From the NCBI GenBank assembly GCA_029834535.1, contig JAQMWT010000578.1, forward strand, positions 104,310 through 168,309: 64,000 bases of DNA. The letters are read 5' to 3'. Source of the stretch: Chrysophaeum taylorii. Its lineage: Eukaryota > Sar > Pelagophyceae > Pelagomonadales > Pelagomonadaceae. Positions within the stretch are counted from its first letter, which is position 1, and each line of letters starts with the position of its first letter. The notes under the pieces are model-generated. The model ran no database searches, had not been told where the DNA came from, and saw nothing but the letters and a program-made list of their open reading frames with translations. Positions 33,355 through 44,105 of this stretch are shown here, one piece after another. The position numbers and the translations under genes are program-made.

Positions 33355-34024
33355 TAGTTTGCCCGGTGCAGAGTTGTTGTTGTTCCGCGCCACTTTATGA
33401 GAGGGGAGGGGAGCGGCATCCCCCCCCCCCCGACGTGCCCAAAGAAGGGTGACTACAGTGTGTTGTTGTTTTCTAGCAATGCGCCCGCATCGTACGCAAG
33501 GGGGGTCGTTTTTGGGGCGTCGTCGACGCGACATTTTTTGGCGAGGTCTACCACACCACGGACCCATGACGAGCGAGCGAGAATGAGAGCACAAGGTGTG
33601 CGGGATCTGGGGTGTTGTGCTCTTCGCCCACTACCCGGCGCTGGCATCGGGCACCGTCGTATGAAAAGACCCAGCGTGCTGGCTTCCACCTTCGGGGCAC
33701 CTTCGTGGTACGACCGGCGGCAAAAAAAGGACACGCCGATCACGCCTAATCTGACAGAGAGCGCGTTCCTTTATACGAGCGAGCGAGCAAGCAAACAAGC
33801 AAGCGCATTCGGGATCGACAAAGTGCACCAGCACTGTCGTCGCCTTTGATGCGGCGTCGACACTCAGAGGCCGTCGCTTCGAAAACGAAAGAATGGAGGG
33901 GCGGCGGGATGACGTAGAGTAGCGGCGACTTGCGTGATGATGAAAGAAGTTGCATTCATATACTGATGTAAGAAGAGCGAGCGACACCGTCGAGGAAAAA
34001 AGATTTCCGCCATATCAGTCAGTC
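33355..34024. other. Intergenic, nothing recognised
   Basis: Contains a C-run near 33421 and short overlapping frames without motifs; it lies between the tails of convergent genes. Confidence 0.45.
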
Positions 34025-34779
34025 TTAGTTGCGGCCAGCCATGACGCCGCCGTCGACGTTCGTGATAGTGCCCGTGATCCAGCCGGCTTTGTCCGAGGCC
34101 AGGTAGAGGAGGGCCTCGGCGACGTCCTCGGGGCGACCGTTGCGGCCGATGGGGTGGAAAGCATTGAAATTGGGGAGGGTCTTCTCGACTTGGTCGGGCG
34201 ACATAAACGTGCCGTAGACGGGAGTCTCGACGACGGCCGGCGCAACGCCGTTGACGCGGATGTTGTATAGCGCTAATTCGGTTGCGGACGAGAGCGCGAA
34301 CGCCGGCGTTAGCTGCCGAGTACGCCGCCGAGGGCGTCGCGCCGATCGCCTGCAGCGCCCACATGCTGCCAGTTTGGACGATCGCGCCACCGCCGCGCTC
34401 GCGCATAGCATCGGCCGCCGCCTGCGCCGTAAAGAACTTGCCCTTGAGAATGATGTTCAAAAAGCGGTCGTAGTCCTCCTCGGTGAGCTCGAGAAAGGGT
34501 TTGGGCCGCGTCGTTGAACAAAGTGTCGAGGCCGCCGAACTTTTCCTCGGTGAGAGCGACGAGCGCCGCGCCGGTCTTCGGATCCGAAATGTCCGCGGCC
34601 TGAATCGCTACCTTGGTCCCCGTAGGGTCGATCGCCTTGGCTGCCTCCTCGAGCTTGGCCTGGTCCCTGCCGTTGATGACAACGCATCCGCCCTCTTGCG
34701 CGAACCGCCGTGCCGTCTCGAGCCCGATCCCGGATCCCCCGCCAGTCACGGCGGCCACCTTCTTCTCGAACCGCATCAT
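34025..34779 (-). pseudogene. Short-chain dehydrogenase/reductase, two frameshifts, YxxxK lost
   Basis: The start (ATG 34779) reads FEKKVAAVTGGGSGIGLETA with the TGxxxGIG NAD(P)-binding motif, then LDTLFNDAAQ (the NNAG position). Near 34493 an extra base shifts the frame, after which NIILKGKFFTAQAAADAMRE and AAYSAANAGVRAL follow. A second shift near 34300 restores ATELALYNIRVNGVAPAVVE and the C-terminal GWITGTITNVDGGVMAGRN. All classical SDR regions are present in order, about 250 residues in total. The catalytic YxxxK reads Y-S-A-A-N, so the Lys that positions cofactor and lowers the Tyr pKa is Asn. Together with two shifts this indicates a pseudogene. Confidence 0.8.
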
Positions 34780-35604
34780 CACCTTTGCTTCCTTCGACCC
34801 GAAACTCCCGCGAAAAAGAGTATCGTGTTCCTGAAGGTGCTAGGGGCAAGCATCTTATTACGAAACCGAAACCTGTGCCTCAGACGGGTAGCACTGGGCT
34901 CGAACATGCCTCGCAGCCCTCGGCCTTGCCACAACGCCACGATTTTGTCGTTGGTGGGGTCGCGGTAGGCAGTTGCGCAACCATCGCGCATCAGATTCTA
35001 ATCCCGTTGCTTTTGGTCTTTCGTTCCGTTTTTTCGGAGAATGCTATCGCCAAGAATTCGTAACGCCTCAAACTTCCACAAGCACGGATCAAGCTTTGGC
35101 TCTGACAACCAAACTAAATGAGACATTTTAAGTGGGCGTGTGAGAGCTAATTGATGCGTAAATTCTACAAGTACGAGCCAGATGCTGCCGTCACGCGAAT
35201 TTTGCCATTTGGCGGTGCACGGCACTGGCACCCTCCCAGGACTACCTCAGAAGGTGATCCTAAGACAGAGCGGCGATACGCAGGGAGTCTGGGGTAGTGA
35301 GGGCAGCGACGCGCGGCCTCGCCAGCAGTTTCCCACGGCTTGGCGTGGTTAATACGCAGGAGCGTCCCAAATCGCGACTCAACATGGTGCTGTTGCCGTG
35401 GTCGTCCGCCATTCTTGGGCGAGAACATCAGTAGATAGAAGTACATGGTTTGCGTGCGACTGATCACCCCATTCTGGATCCTAAAATCCGAGAGGGAGAG
35501 AGTCTTCGCGAGTCGACTTGGGGTCGAGAGCGCGAAACTTGACAACCTCGAGTAACTGCGCGAGGCAACACTGTCCTGGAACACCCGAAGATTGTAGTTC
35601 AACA
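34780..35604. other. Intergenic / degraded, a 146-codon minus-strand frame of no known family
   Basis: The minus-strand frame 35165-35605 begins MLNYNLRVFQDSVASRSYSR and is open but has no motif. It abuts the retroelement 3' piece at 35605, so it may be antisense to retroelement sequence. Confidence 0.35.
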
Positions 35605-35968
35605 CCCCGTGCGAGACTGTACAGGACCACGCACCCCGTTTAAGCGTTCTTCACCGTCGCGTACCCGATCCTTCTCCCGACTCCCTCGCAAGATGCTCTC
35701 GTCTTGGGTCCGCTCCAAGCGCCCACCGGGGGCTCCGCAGATGACGTACGGGAGGTCGCTCGCCAAGGCACTCCGGAAATGCGACATCCCCTTCAACTCG
35801 TGGCACGACCTCGCACAAGACCGCGCGCAGTGGCGGTCCGCCATCAACGGCTTTTCATCCCTCGCCTCTACCCCAGCTGTGTGATTTTTGCTCTGTGATC
35901 CTGGACCGGCTACTGCCGGCCCAGCCTGGCTCCCATGCCCGGGAGAGGTCCGAAGTTAGTTAGTTAGC
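35605..35968 (+). mobile_element. LINE 3' fragment with (TTAG)n tail
   Basis: The plus strand encodes SWVRSKRPPGAPQMTYGRSL and AKALRKCDIPFNSWHDLAQD followed by RAQWRSAIN, a C-terminal tail typical of these retroelement ORFs (compare SLAQDRDNWRQTIN at 30.8 kb). After the stop near 35884 comes a short 3' UTR with hairpin CCGGC-TACT-GCCGG (about 35906-35919) and CCCATGCCCGGGAGAGGTCC, ending in TTAG repeats. The same 3' end recurs at 45690-45780. Confidence 0.7.
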
Positions 35969-37163
35969 GTACCCGATCCGGAGTCAGCTGTTCAGCTGGG
36001 ACATGGGACGGCAGCAGTTACGCCCGCGTAAAAAAGTCGCACGACCGTAACTGAACCGTAACTGAACACCTCCTTAGCCTCCTCCTCGAACACCCCCGCC
36101 AAGATCTCCCGCTGCTGCTGCTGCACTGTACGAGGAAGTGTCCGCAAATAAAAGCCGCGGCATCTCGAGTGTCAACCACCCACCGCCCTCGTAATTCCAA
36201 CCCAAACGAGTCTCAAATACGACAAGTTTGATATGCTTATTTGAAGTTTGATTAAACTTACAGTAGTTTTTATCATCGAGAAGATTCAAGTTTGGTCACA
36301 AATTTGATTGAGTACTTTTATGAGTTTGATGACCAGAATGCCAGTTTGATCACAAAGTTTGAGCACGATGTTACAAGAGCGGTCTCACTAAGCTACCACC
36401 ATACACATGCATCAAGATGCGAACATTCGCAGAACAACATCCACGAAACCACGAGGCCTGCGCAATACAGCGCTGATACCGCGCTGTTTCGTCGCCCAAG
36501 AGCATTCGGACGCACCTGACTTCGATGTTTATGATAGATTCCAGCGAACGACCCCTGTTTGTCATCTCGTGCCTGACGTTGCTGCTGTGGACATAATATA
36601 TCAGACGCATACATGCCGAGTAGAGCCGCCTGACTTGCCCTCCATGGTGCCGCCCTTTTGATGAGGAGGACCGTCACACGGCCTCGCGCGGAAGTGCTCG
36701 CTCCGAGCGAAAGCTCGATCTTCGTCGGCACGAAGAGTCGGAGCACGCGTGCCTTTCAGCAGACGTAACGATATTGTCTAGTTGCCCATCACAACGACCA
36801 GCACGCTCATAGAAGCTATGAATTATTGCACTTGAACGACAGACAATGCCGTCGCGCTAATGAGCATGTTGTACATACACGTCGTGCTTGCCGTTGTACG
36901 TGTCTCCCATCATCATCTGCTGCTAATAGTGTCGGCCTCGCGAACACGCATGGTCTGGACTTGGCCTTTGGTCAATCCTTGCAACTAAAGTGTTGTTGAT
37001 TGATTGATTGAGGGTGTGTACACGGGCGATCAAACGAAAACAATTTTGTGCAAACTTCTTGACTTACCCTCCTTTACAGAAAGAAGGCTGGTGATTTTCG
37101 GCGTTCTTCTTGTTGGAAGCGTGTGTATCGATCTTTGAAGCCTCTATTCGAAAAAAAAGGCAT
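35969..37163. other. 1.2-kb intergenic region, partly A/T-rich
   Basis: About 36190-36370 is A/T-rich with recurrent TTTGAT/AAGTTTGA words. A 117-codon minus-strand frame (36393-36746) shows no motif. Nothing else recognised. Confidence 0.4.
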
Positions 37164-38403
37164 ATGGAGGAGGCGCTCCTGGGAACTGGAGGTTCCAAGC
37201 CAATGCGGCTGGTGCCGGTGAAGGGAACAAAGGCGTTCGCGGCCCTCGTGATGGGCTTTCAATGGGTGGTGTTAGTCGGGTTCAAGGTTGCGTGCAAGGT
37301 GGATGGTCCTTTACAGGATGTGGAGTACTATACAATCTTCTCGTTGGCGTGGAACTGATGATGGTGGTCGGGTTTGGGTACCTGATGACCTTTCTGCGTT
37401 GGTACGGTTTGGGGTCCGCGGGACTGTCGTTTTTCGCGACGCGTCTGCGCGTGGAAGTCGCGCTGTTAGCGGAACCACTCTTCGAGCATTGGTACGAGAA
37501 GCGAGCAGAGATCGACTATAGGGCGTTGCTGAACGCCAACTTCTGCGTCGCGGCGATCCTGATATCTTTCGGGGGTCTCATCGGGAAGGTGAACCCAGCG
37601 CAATTGTGGACGTTGACGGTGTTCGAGGCTCTTTTCTAATGCGCTCACAAGCGCGTCGCCCTCGGCAAGTGGCTGGACGTTCGCGACGCTGGCGGGACGA
37701 TAAGTATCCACATGTTCGGCGCCTACTTTGGGCTTTCGGCATCTAGAATTCTCGGGAAACCCGTTGATGTTCGTCTCGAAAAAAAGTCGTCCCGCGCGTC
37801 CGACGTCATCTCGTTGATAGGGACTGTCTTTTTGTGGCTCTACTGGCCGAGCTTTGTGTCGGGTGGCCTCACTCCGGGAACATTCGAGGCCCAGAGAGCG
37901 ATCACAAACACGATAATCGCTCTCTTGGGGTCTGTCGTGGTTACCTTTGGGATGTCGCCGTACTTTTCTCGAGACGGGGCAAGCTGAGCCCCGTGCACGT
38001 CCAGAATTCGACATTGGCTGGAGGGGTTGCGATCGGCGCGACCGCCAATTTCCCACTGGGTCCCTTCGGCGCGTTGGTCGTGGGCTCGATGGCGGGCGCT
38101 TCGAGCGCGCGGGGCTTTGCGAAGGTCACCCCCGCGCTCGACGCGATCGTCCACGACTCCTGCGGCGTCGGGAATCTCCACGGCACCCCCTCCCTTTTAG
38201 GGGGCGCCGTCTCGGCAATCGTCCCGATCTGGATCGATGGCGCGGGCGCCCCGAAGACGCAGCTTGCCGGCATCGCCCTCACTCTCGTTATTTCCATCGC
38301 CTCGGGCTCCTTCACGGGGTCCCTTATGTCGCTTTTCGCCGAACCCGACGTCCCCACGGCCGACGACAGCCCCTACTGGGAGGTCGCGGACGACCTTGGA
38401 TAA
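37164..38403 (+). pseudogene. Rh-type ammonium transporter, two frameshifts and a stop
   Basis: Rh50/Amt-family membrane protein that conducts NH3/NH4+ (or CO2). The start (37164) reads MEEALLGTGGSKPMRLVPVK with a first membrane span. Near 37345 the frame changes and VGFGYLMTFLRWYGLGSAGL and LLNANFCVAAILISFGG follow. A TAA at 37637 interrupts; the same frame resumes with TISIHMFGAYFGLSA (pore-His region) and SLIGTVFLWLYWPSF. A last shift near 37975 leads to NSTLAGGVAIGATANFPLGP, HDSCGVGNLHGTPSLLGG (the other conserved His region) and a stop at 38403. All Rh signature blocks are in order, so loss is recent. No GT..AG pair repairs the TAA without deleting conserved sequence. Confidence 0.8.
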
Positions 38404-38446
38404 TAAATTGTCACAAAGTAGGGTCGTTGTGCTTGTCGAGCGTCAA

Positions 38447-38486
<40 letters not shown>

Positions 38487-38900
38487 AACGTGGATGTTGG
38501 CAAGGCGCTGCTCGCCCAGGTCTGCGACGCCGAGATGTCGCGAAGAAACCTGGCCGATTTAGAGGATCGTGCCGCCGACGGCCGACTGACCAAGCCGCGG
38601 CTCGAGAAGGAGCAGGTGCGAGTTGAGGCCGCTCTGCTGCTGCTGCTGCTGCCAAGATGAGACCAGGGGATATCCCCTCGACGCGAGAATCGTAGAGGCT
38701 ACCGTCCGCGGCGACGACGACGGGAGCACCGTAGAGGATTGACGCCGTCGTCGGCGACGAGAGTCGAACGCCTTTCCCGCGCGCTGGGGGTTCGCTTCGG
38801 TCGTCGCGAGAAGACCGACCCGGCAGGTACTGCTTGGGGGTGCCGCGGTTCTTCCGTTTCTGCTTTATCTCCGAGCGCCTTTGGGAACCACCCAGCGTGC
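38404..38900. other. Intergenic with (GAAA)n microsatellite
   Basis: A (GAAA)n run at about 38448-38488 and a (CTG)n run near 38634-38650. No gene seen. It separates the convergent Rh and GT17 genes. Confidence 0.5.
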
Positions 38901-39851
38901 TTAGTGATGATTTTCGTAGAGGAATGGGGCGAATGCCGTGTGGTTTTGGTCGACGGCCCACGGTTTCGATACGCGGAGGGGGTCCACGCGCGCGTGGTAC
39001 CTTACGAAGTGCCCCCAGTTCTCTTTGTTCGGGCGGCGGCGGTGGTCGTCGTCGTCCGTTGGTATCGCCGTGATCTCCCCGTGGATGTCGGGACAGCTCG
39101 CCCGAATATCCGCGAGGGAGCCCGACGATTCGACAAAGTCCGAATTGCTTCGGAGCTTCTCCTGAAACTCTTCGTCGGTTTCGAAGAATCCGGAAAGATG
39201 GAAGGAGGCGTTCTTGATCACGCCCTGCCGTACCCTCGCCTGGCACCCGTACCCGCCGGTCGGGACGCAACCCCACTTGGTCCGCAGCGCCTGCGCCCCA
39301 AACTTCAAAAGCGTCGCACCCGTCGTCAGCGCCGGACCCTTGCGCCAGAGCTGCGGAGTCTCGCGATCGCTCTGCGAAACCAGACACCCGAACCACGTCT
39401 CGAAATGCAACCCTTCGAGGGCGAAAACCTGCCGGTGGTACATCGCGCGTCTCTGGAACCGCACCAGCGTCTCGCGCCGCGGGATCTCGTCGACGTCCGA
39501 AATTATTACCAGGTCTTCTGGCTTTCCGCCGATCGCGACGAACGCTGCGCCGATCTCGTTCCTCGCAGCGCTCTCGTAGCACCACGCGTTCATCCCGCAC
39601 TCGGGCCGCGCCACCCTGTGCACGTGGATCCCGAGCCCCTCGGGGACCCGACCGTCGGCTTCCGATTCGCCTCCTTGGAACTTGAACTCCGTCATCACGA
39701 CGGCGTGCTTCTCGACCACACCAGCGAGCTCCGTATGCCGCACGCGCAGCGCAGCCACCTCGTGATTGTACATCGACACGTCCAGGATACGCCCCTCGTA
39801 ACTCGACGTCGACCTCCTCACCATACAACTTACTATCACCATCATTTTCAT
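38901..39851 (-). CDS. Glycosyltransferase family 17 (MGAT3-like)
   Basis: 316 codons from the ATG at 39851. GT17 includes beta-1,4-mannosyl-glycoprotein 4-beta-N-acetylglucosaminyltransferase, which adds bisecting GlcNAc in the Golgi. Signature: DLVIISDVDEIPRR (residues about 114-126), a DxD-type metal and nucleotide-sugar site, preceded by YNHEVAALRVRHTELAGVVE (the nucleotide-binding start) and followed by HLSGFFETDEEFQEKL and HTAFAPFLY. The N terminus (MKMMVIVSCMVRR) is short and may be a minimal membrane anchor. The frame stays open upstream through a (TTGTC)n microsatellite (39935-40066), giving a poly-LSCLV run I regard as non-coding. Donor and acceptor here are inferred from family. 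Confidence 0.8.
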   Translation of the reverse strand: MKMMVIVSCMVRRSTSSYEGRILDVSMYNHEVAALRVRHTELAGVVEKHAVVMTEFKFQGGESEADGRVPEGLGIHVHRVARPECGMNAWCYESAARNEIGAAFVAIGGKPEDLVIISDVDEIPRRETLVRFQRRAMYHRQVFALEGLHFETWFGCLVSQSDRETPQLWRKGPALTTGATLLKFGAQALRTKWGCVPTGGYGCQARVRQGVIKNASFHLSGFFETDEEFQEKLRSNSDFVESSGSLADIRASCPDIHGEITAIPTDDDDHRRRPNKENWGHFVRYHARVDPLRVSKPWAVDQNHTAFAPFLYENHH

Positions 39852-39873
39852 GTGGCAACCTGTTATGCGTGCG

Positions 39874-39904
39874 GTTTTTTTGTGGGGTAGGAGGGATGTG
39901 CCTG
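39874..39904 (+). repeat. Third, partial copy of the dispersed G/T-rich repeat
   Basis: Shares the core TTTTGTGGGGTAGGAGGGAT and a few following bases with 9287-9399 and 27345-27457. It lies just upstream of the GT17 start codon and next to the AAGAC microsatellite. Confidence 0.6.
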
Positions 39905-39934
39905 TTGTGTTTATGCTGATGAGGGTTTTCAAAT

Positions 39935-40066
39935 CACAAGACAAGACAAGACAAGACGAGACAAGACAAGACAAGACAAGACAAGACAAGACAAGACAAG
40001 ACAAGACAAGACAAGACAAGACAAGACAAGACAAGACAAGACAAGACAAGACAAGACAAGACAAGA
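39935..40066 (+). repeat. (ACAAG)n pentanucleotide microsatellite, about 26 copies
   Basis: A nearly perfect 5-bp tandem repeat with a single variant unit (ACGAG). It lies 85-215 bp upstream of the GT17 ATG, on that gene's promoter side, with T-rich TTGTC units on the coding strand. Confidence 0.95.
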
Positions 40067-40088
40067 AGGGGGGGTTGCGTGTGCTCAA

Positions 40089-41216
40089 CGCCGAGGCTGG
40101 TTATCTGTCACCACGCAGCCATGCTTCGATTTTGGCGGCTCATCCCTTCGAAAGGTACCGTGTCAATCTTCACGAGCGCCACCCACACCGAGGGATTGCA
40201 CCGTCGACCATAAACGGCCACGACATCATCGTGCTAGGCGCCATGGCTACATTCCGAAGAGACGACGACACTCTTCCCAAAACGTGTGGCAGTACGACGA
40301 GGGCCGGCCCACCCACGCCAGCAAAGTGCGCGACCGCAGCACGCATCTGTCGTAGGTATGTACTTCCGTCCGTCGCCTCGCGTTTCTTTTGTCTCCTTGG
40401 ACCTGCCGTCCGCGCTTTGTATCCAGCGTGCATTCCGTTGCCACCGGCTTCATTTTGACACCAGTATGCTTGCTGCCGTGCTGACCGGCTTGTCTTGACC
40501 TCAAGCGCCCTCTGTACCAGTAAAATATGGGTGGCTTCTCCGGATCTGCCTGATTGCCCATACCACTTTTGCTACTCTAGGATTAGGCTGCCACACCCTC
40601 GCGAGCTCTTCTGGAACCTCCCTTTGTGCACTTCGGTCCTGTGTCGCGCGCAAATCTATGCGACCACCTGCGCTGTGCCTCGCACTTCGCATCCAGCGTG
40701 CGTTGTGCCGCCGCCGCTTTTGTTTTGGTCTGCGCTCGCCTGCTCTTCTGTGCACCTCCCTTTGCGCTTCCATTGCTGTCACGTTCCGATCTTTGCACCA
40801 CTCTCTCTCTTTTGACTTCCCTCTCGCGTTCCGTTCTTGCGCCTGCCGTTCTTTTACCCTGCTGGGAGTTGCTATACACAACTAAGTAAGCAAGTAAACA
40901 GCGCTGTCGGTTTTTGCGGTGATGATGCGGAAGAGGTTTTCGAGGCGAGGTGGCGCCCTGCCAAAGCCCACCGCATGGTCCCTCGAGATGCACTTTCGTG
41001 GTCAAAAAAGCGGCACCCAGAACGCAGCAAAGACAGGTGCATCAAGCAACCATCCTTTGGGCCCTTTCCTCTACCAATAATAGGACAACTTATCAGAACT
41101 GAAGTTGCTTCTGGACTGCTCTCGTGGCGGCCGTGCGTCGCCGGCGGCACCGTGGCGGTGGCACAGGCCAGGTCGCGACCTGACGACATTGTTGTGAAAA
41201 CGTATGGGGGCGAAGC
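40089..41216. other. Intergenic; contains a repeat shared with 46.14-46.22 kb
   Basis: About 40515-40575 (GGGTGGCTTCTCCGGATC then TGCCTGATTG) is nearly identical to about 46178-46235. From 40560 to 40870 the plus strand is C/T-rich. No gene recognised. Confidence 0.45.
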
Positions 41217-41268
41217 TCAGCTCAGCGCAGCTCAGCTCAGCGCAGCTCAGCTTAGCTCAGCTCACCAA
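41217..41268 (+). repeat. Short GCTCA/GCGCA tandem repeat
   Basis: Alternating CAGCTCAG and CGCAGCTCAG units with few variants. Confidence 0.8.
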
Positions 41269-41454
41269 GGCCGCGAGGAGCGCAGGCACGCGCTTCTTCT
41301 CCTTGACGACGACCGTCTTGTTCTGCGGCATGGGCAGTTTCGTGCTGCGCACTGAACTGATCAACGCCGCCGCAACATCAACTAACAGACGTCAGTGTTG
41401 GTCCCAGTATTGGCGATGTTCTTTAGTCACGCGAAGCCAAGCCCTCCGCTCGGG

Positions 41455-41836
41455 TTTTTCCTCAAGCTCCGCAAATCGACTGCAAGTGGGGGAGCGCCGA
41501 GTGGAACTGGGGCAGCGCGACATTGGAGGCCCACAACCAGGCGTTTGGGCGGTCGCTCGACACGAAGGAGCGGTGCCTCGAGTGGCTCCTCCTCCGAGCT
41601 CAAGCGGGGCGAGAACGCATGGGTGGACGTCGAGCTCTGCCACGCGCTCGCCTGGCAGCGCGCAGGAACGTCGCTGCCCGAAGCCTACGCGAGTGTACAC
41701 TCGGCTCGTCGAGGTGGACCTCGGCGACGACGTGCGATGGCTGAGCGAGTGCATGGCCCCGGGCATCCTGAGCTACTGCCTCAACGTGCGGTTGGTCATC
41801 AAGGAAAATCGGCTGGATGGTTTCATTTCAAAGTGA
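41455..41836 (+). pseudogene. Frameshifted protein fragment, unknown family
   Basis: Reading across frames gives WGSAEWNWGSATLEAHNQAF and GRSLDTKERCLEWLLLRAQA, then GENAWVDVELCHALAWQRAG, then VYTRLVEVDLGDDVRWLSEC and NVRLVIKENRLDGFISK with a stop at about 41836. Each piece has normal protein composition and they abut, so a single coding sequence with two or three frameshifts is likely. I do not recognise it. The next bases begin the dispersed retroelement 5' segment. Confidence 0.4.
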
Positions 41837-41839
41837 TAC

Positions 41840-42440
41840 CATAGATAGATTCGAGCATGACAATCAGGCAGCGGTCGTCACGAGGTATAAGGACGAGGAA
41901 TGCAACGCGGCACGTCCTGGCGACCCACGTTCCACGATCGAAGCCAAAGACGACAATGCGCTCGCGACCACCGGCGAAAATGATGCGGCAGATGAATGCG
42001 AGGATGACAGCCAGGTCGAGGATGACAACCACGCTGCGGCGCGACGGGACCAGAAAACAGTCGCAAAGCGTCAGCAGTGGCACCTTCTTCGTTGCGACGA
42101 TGCTGGCAAGACATCAACGCAACCTCCGAACGAGACGAGGCGCTCGCACGCGTCCGCGTTGTGCCGCGATTGACTGGTTGTGCCAGGTCGCAATCGCAGA
42201 GGTTATCGGCGACGCTCGCGTCGGCCGCGTCGGAGCGCGCCGACGCAAGCATCCCGCTCGCCTCGAGGACGCGGCGGCGGTCGGCCTCGGCGTAGGCGGG
42301 GGATCGAAGGAACCGGCCGACGAGGCCCCGGAGGGGCTTGCTCCGGCGTCGAGGATAACTCGGTCGTATTCTGACAACGCCGCTCATCTTGAAGCGTTGC
42401 CACTTTCTGGGAACAATCAGTGTTCCGTTCAACATGCTTT
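41840..42440 (+). mobile_element. Retroelement 5'/ORF1-like segment, copy 1
   Basis: The frame EAKDDNALATTGENDAADEC, EDDSQVEDDNHAAARRDQK matches the right arm of the inverted repeat at about 62740-63260 (plus) and the left arm at about 55300-55850 (minus): three copies. It is acidic then basic, possibly a coiled-coil or nucleic-acid-binding ORF1. This copy runs straight into reverse transcriptase remnants at 42490, which is why I assign it to the retroelement 5' region. Confidence 0.55.
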
Positions 42441-44105
42441 ATCACCGCCAGCCTTGGTTTTACACAGAAGTCATTGAGGATATAACAGAGCGGCCACTCC
42501 GTGACGAACTTGGTGCTGAATCGTCAGATGACGAGATTCGTCGTGCTGTGCGGCAGCTCAGTCCTTCAACTGCTGGAGCATCGGGCGTTCGTGCGGAGAT
42601 AGGCGCGGACGCTCGCTGGTCGTCAGAGCACGTTTAGGACCCTCAGAACAGTAGCGGACGATTTGTGGTAGTCCGAGAAACAACCGGGAGCACGGGATAT
42701 CGGCCTTTTTGGTATTTTAACGAATAAAGTTGACCCTTCGCTGCCAGGTTCGTATCGCTGCGTGATGATTCTCGAGGTCGCGCAAGAGACTGTCTCCAAC
42801 GTCATTTCAGCTGAGCTAGAACACGAATCGCAGTGCGGCTTTCGGCCGGAACGGCGGATTGCCGACGCAACCTCGAGCCCGAAGATGGCATTGAAGATTG
42901 AAAAAGCGTCGTGAGCACGGCATGAAAACATGGGTTTCTATTCATTGATTTCGTCAAGGCTTTCGATAGGGACCCGCGGAAACTACACTGGCAAGTGCTA
43001 TCGAAATTCGGCGTTCCAGCGAAACTCGTACGCCTCTTTGTAGCACTCCACCGTATACAAGTGCAGTTCTCCGTCTCCGGCGCTACCGCCTCGATCGACT
43101 CCATCATCGGCGTTAAGGAGAGTGATGTCCTAGGTCCGGTTCTTTTCGTTCTATGCATGGCGGCCTTCACCATTTTTCATGTCGACGTCACGAAGGTCCG
43201 GAACCAGAGTGCGTTTTCAAGACGATGCAAGATGATTTGTTCACTGGACGTCCCTACAACGCGCAAAACGCGGCAGCGCTGAGGATGTGTCGCACTCGAA
43301 GAGTCGGCGTACGCAGCTGACCCGACAACCTACAATGGTGCCGACCTCGTCGACTTAGACGTAGTAGGTGACGGCAGTCGTATCACCGAAGTGGCAAACT
43401 CAAATACCTGGGCTCTGTACTCTTTTGCAACCGCAGTGCTTCTGAGGACGTTGACTCTAGTCTGAAGAAGGCGGCAGCGCCTTTCGGTCCTGGGCTCCCC
43501 CACTACGTTTTTTGCTCTGCATCTCTGCCCGAGCCAAACAAACTGATTACGTCAGTCTCATCCTCGCCTCATCCTCCTTCACGGTGCGGAATCATGGTGC
43601 CTAACCGAGGTTGTCTACAGTCGCCTACGATGCTTTCACGCGCAGTGCTCACGCGCGGTGTGTGCGGCGTTGCACGTCGCCAGAAAACCGTGGACCAACA
43701 TCCTAACGAAACTTCAACATTCCTCCCGCGCTTCAGCCGGGTGACTATCGACATCTACATCTCTCGCCGACAACTTCGCTGACCAGGCCACGTTTCCCGC
43801 ATGCCTTGGCATCGCCTCCCACGGAAGATATTCACCTCTTGGTGCGCCTCCGAACGTCCTCGCGGGTCCCCAGATTTCACGCACGGCCGTGGTTTCAACA
43901 AGCCGCAAATTCAACTCGACCCCTCTCTCAAAACCGCCGTGGCAAGTGGCGACACAAAATCCCAACTCGTCCTCAATTCCCCTTCCTACCCCCCCAGTAT
44001 CATCGCCCAGTGACTCTGATCCCACGCGCCACAGAGCTGGGATTAGCCGACGCCCCATGCATTGGGCTGGCCTCTAGAAAATTAGATAGAGTTAGTTATA
44101 GTTGA
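42441..44105 (+). mobile_element. Decayed LINE with reverse transcriptase remnants and hairpin 3' end
   Basis: SSDDEIRRAVRQLSPSTAGA begins the RT N-terminal region (42.5-42.64 kb). Next come KVDPSLPGSYRCVMILEVAQ and LEHESQCGFRPERRIADATS, the conserved LINE fingers segment, then KFGVPAKLVRLFVALHRIQV and ASIDSIIGVKESDVLGPVLF at 43.0-43.15 kb. A C-terminal piece (LPRKIFTSWCASERPRGSPD) lies near 43.82 kb. The 3' end (about 44010-44105) shares the ATCCCA..TGGGAT stem with 30895-30985. Many stops and shifts: inactive. Confidence 0.75.

Noticed and set aside
37350-37990. Introns to repair the Rh transporter
   Set aside because: No GT..AG pair removes the TAA without deleting conserved Rh sequence.
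39852-40088. N-terminal extension of the GT17 protein (poly LSCLV)
   Set aside because: It translates a pentanucleotide microsatellite. The ATG at 39851 is a better start.
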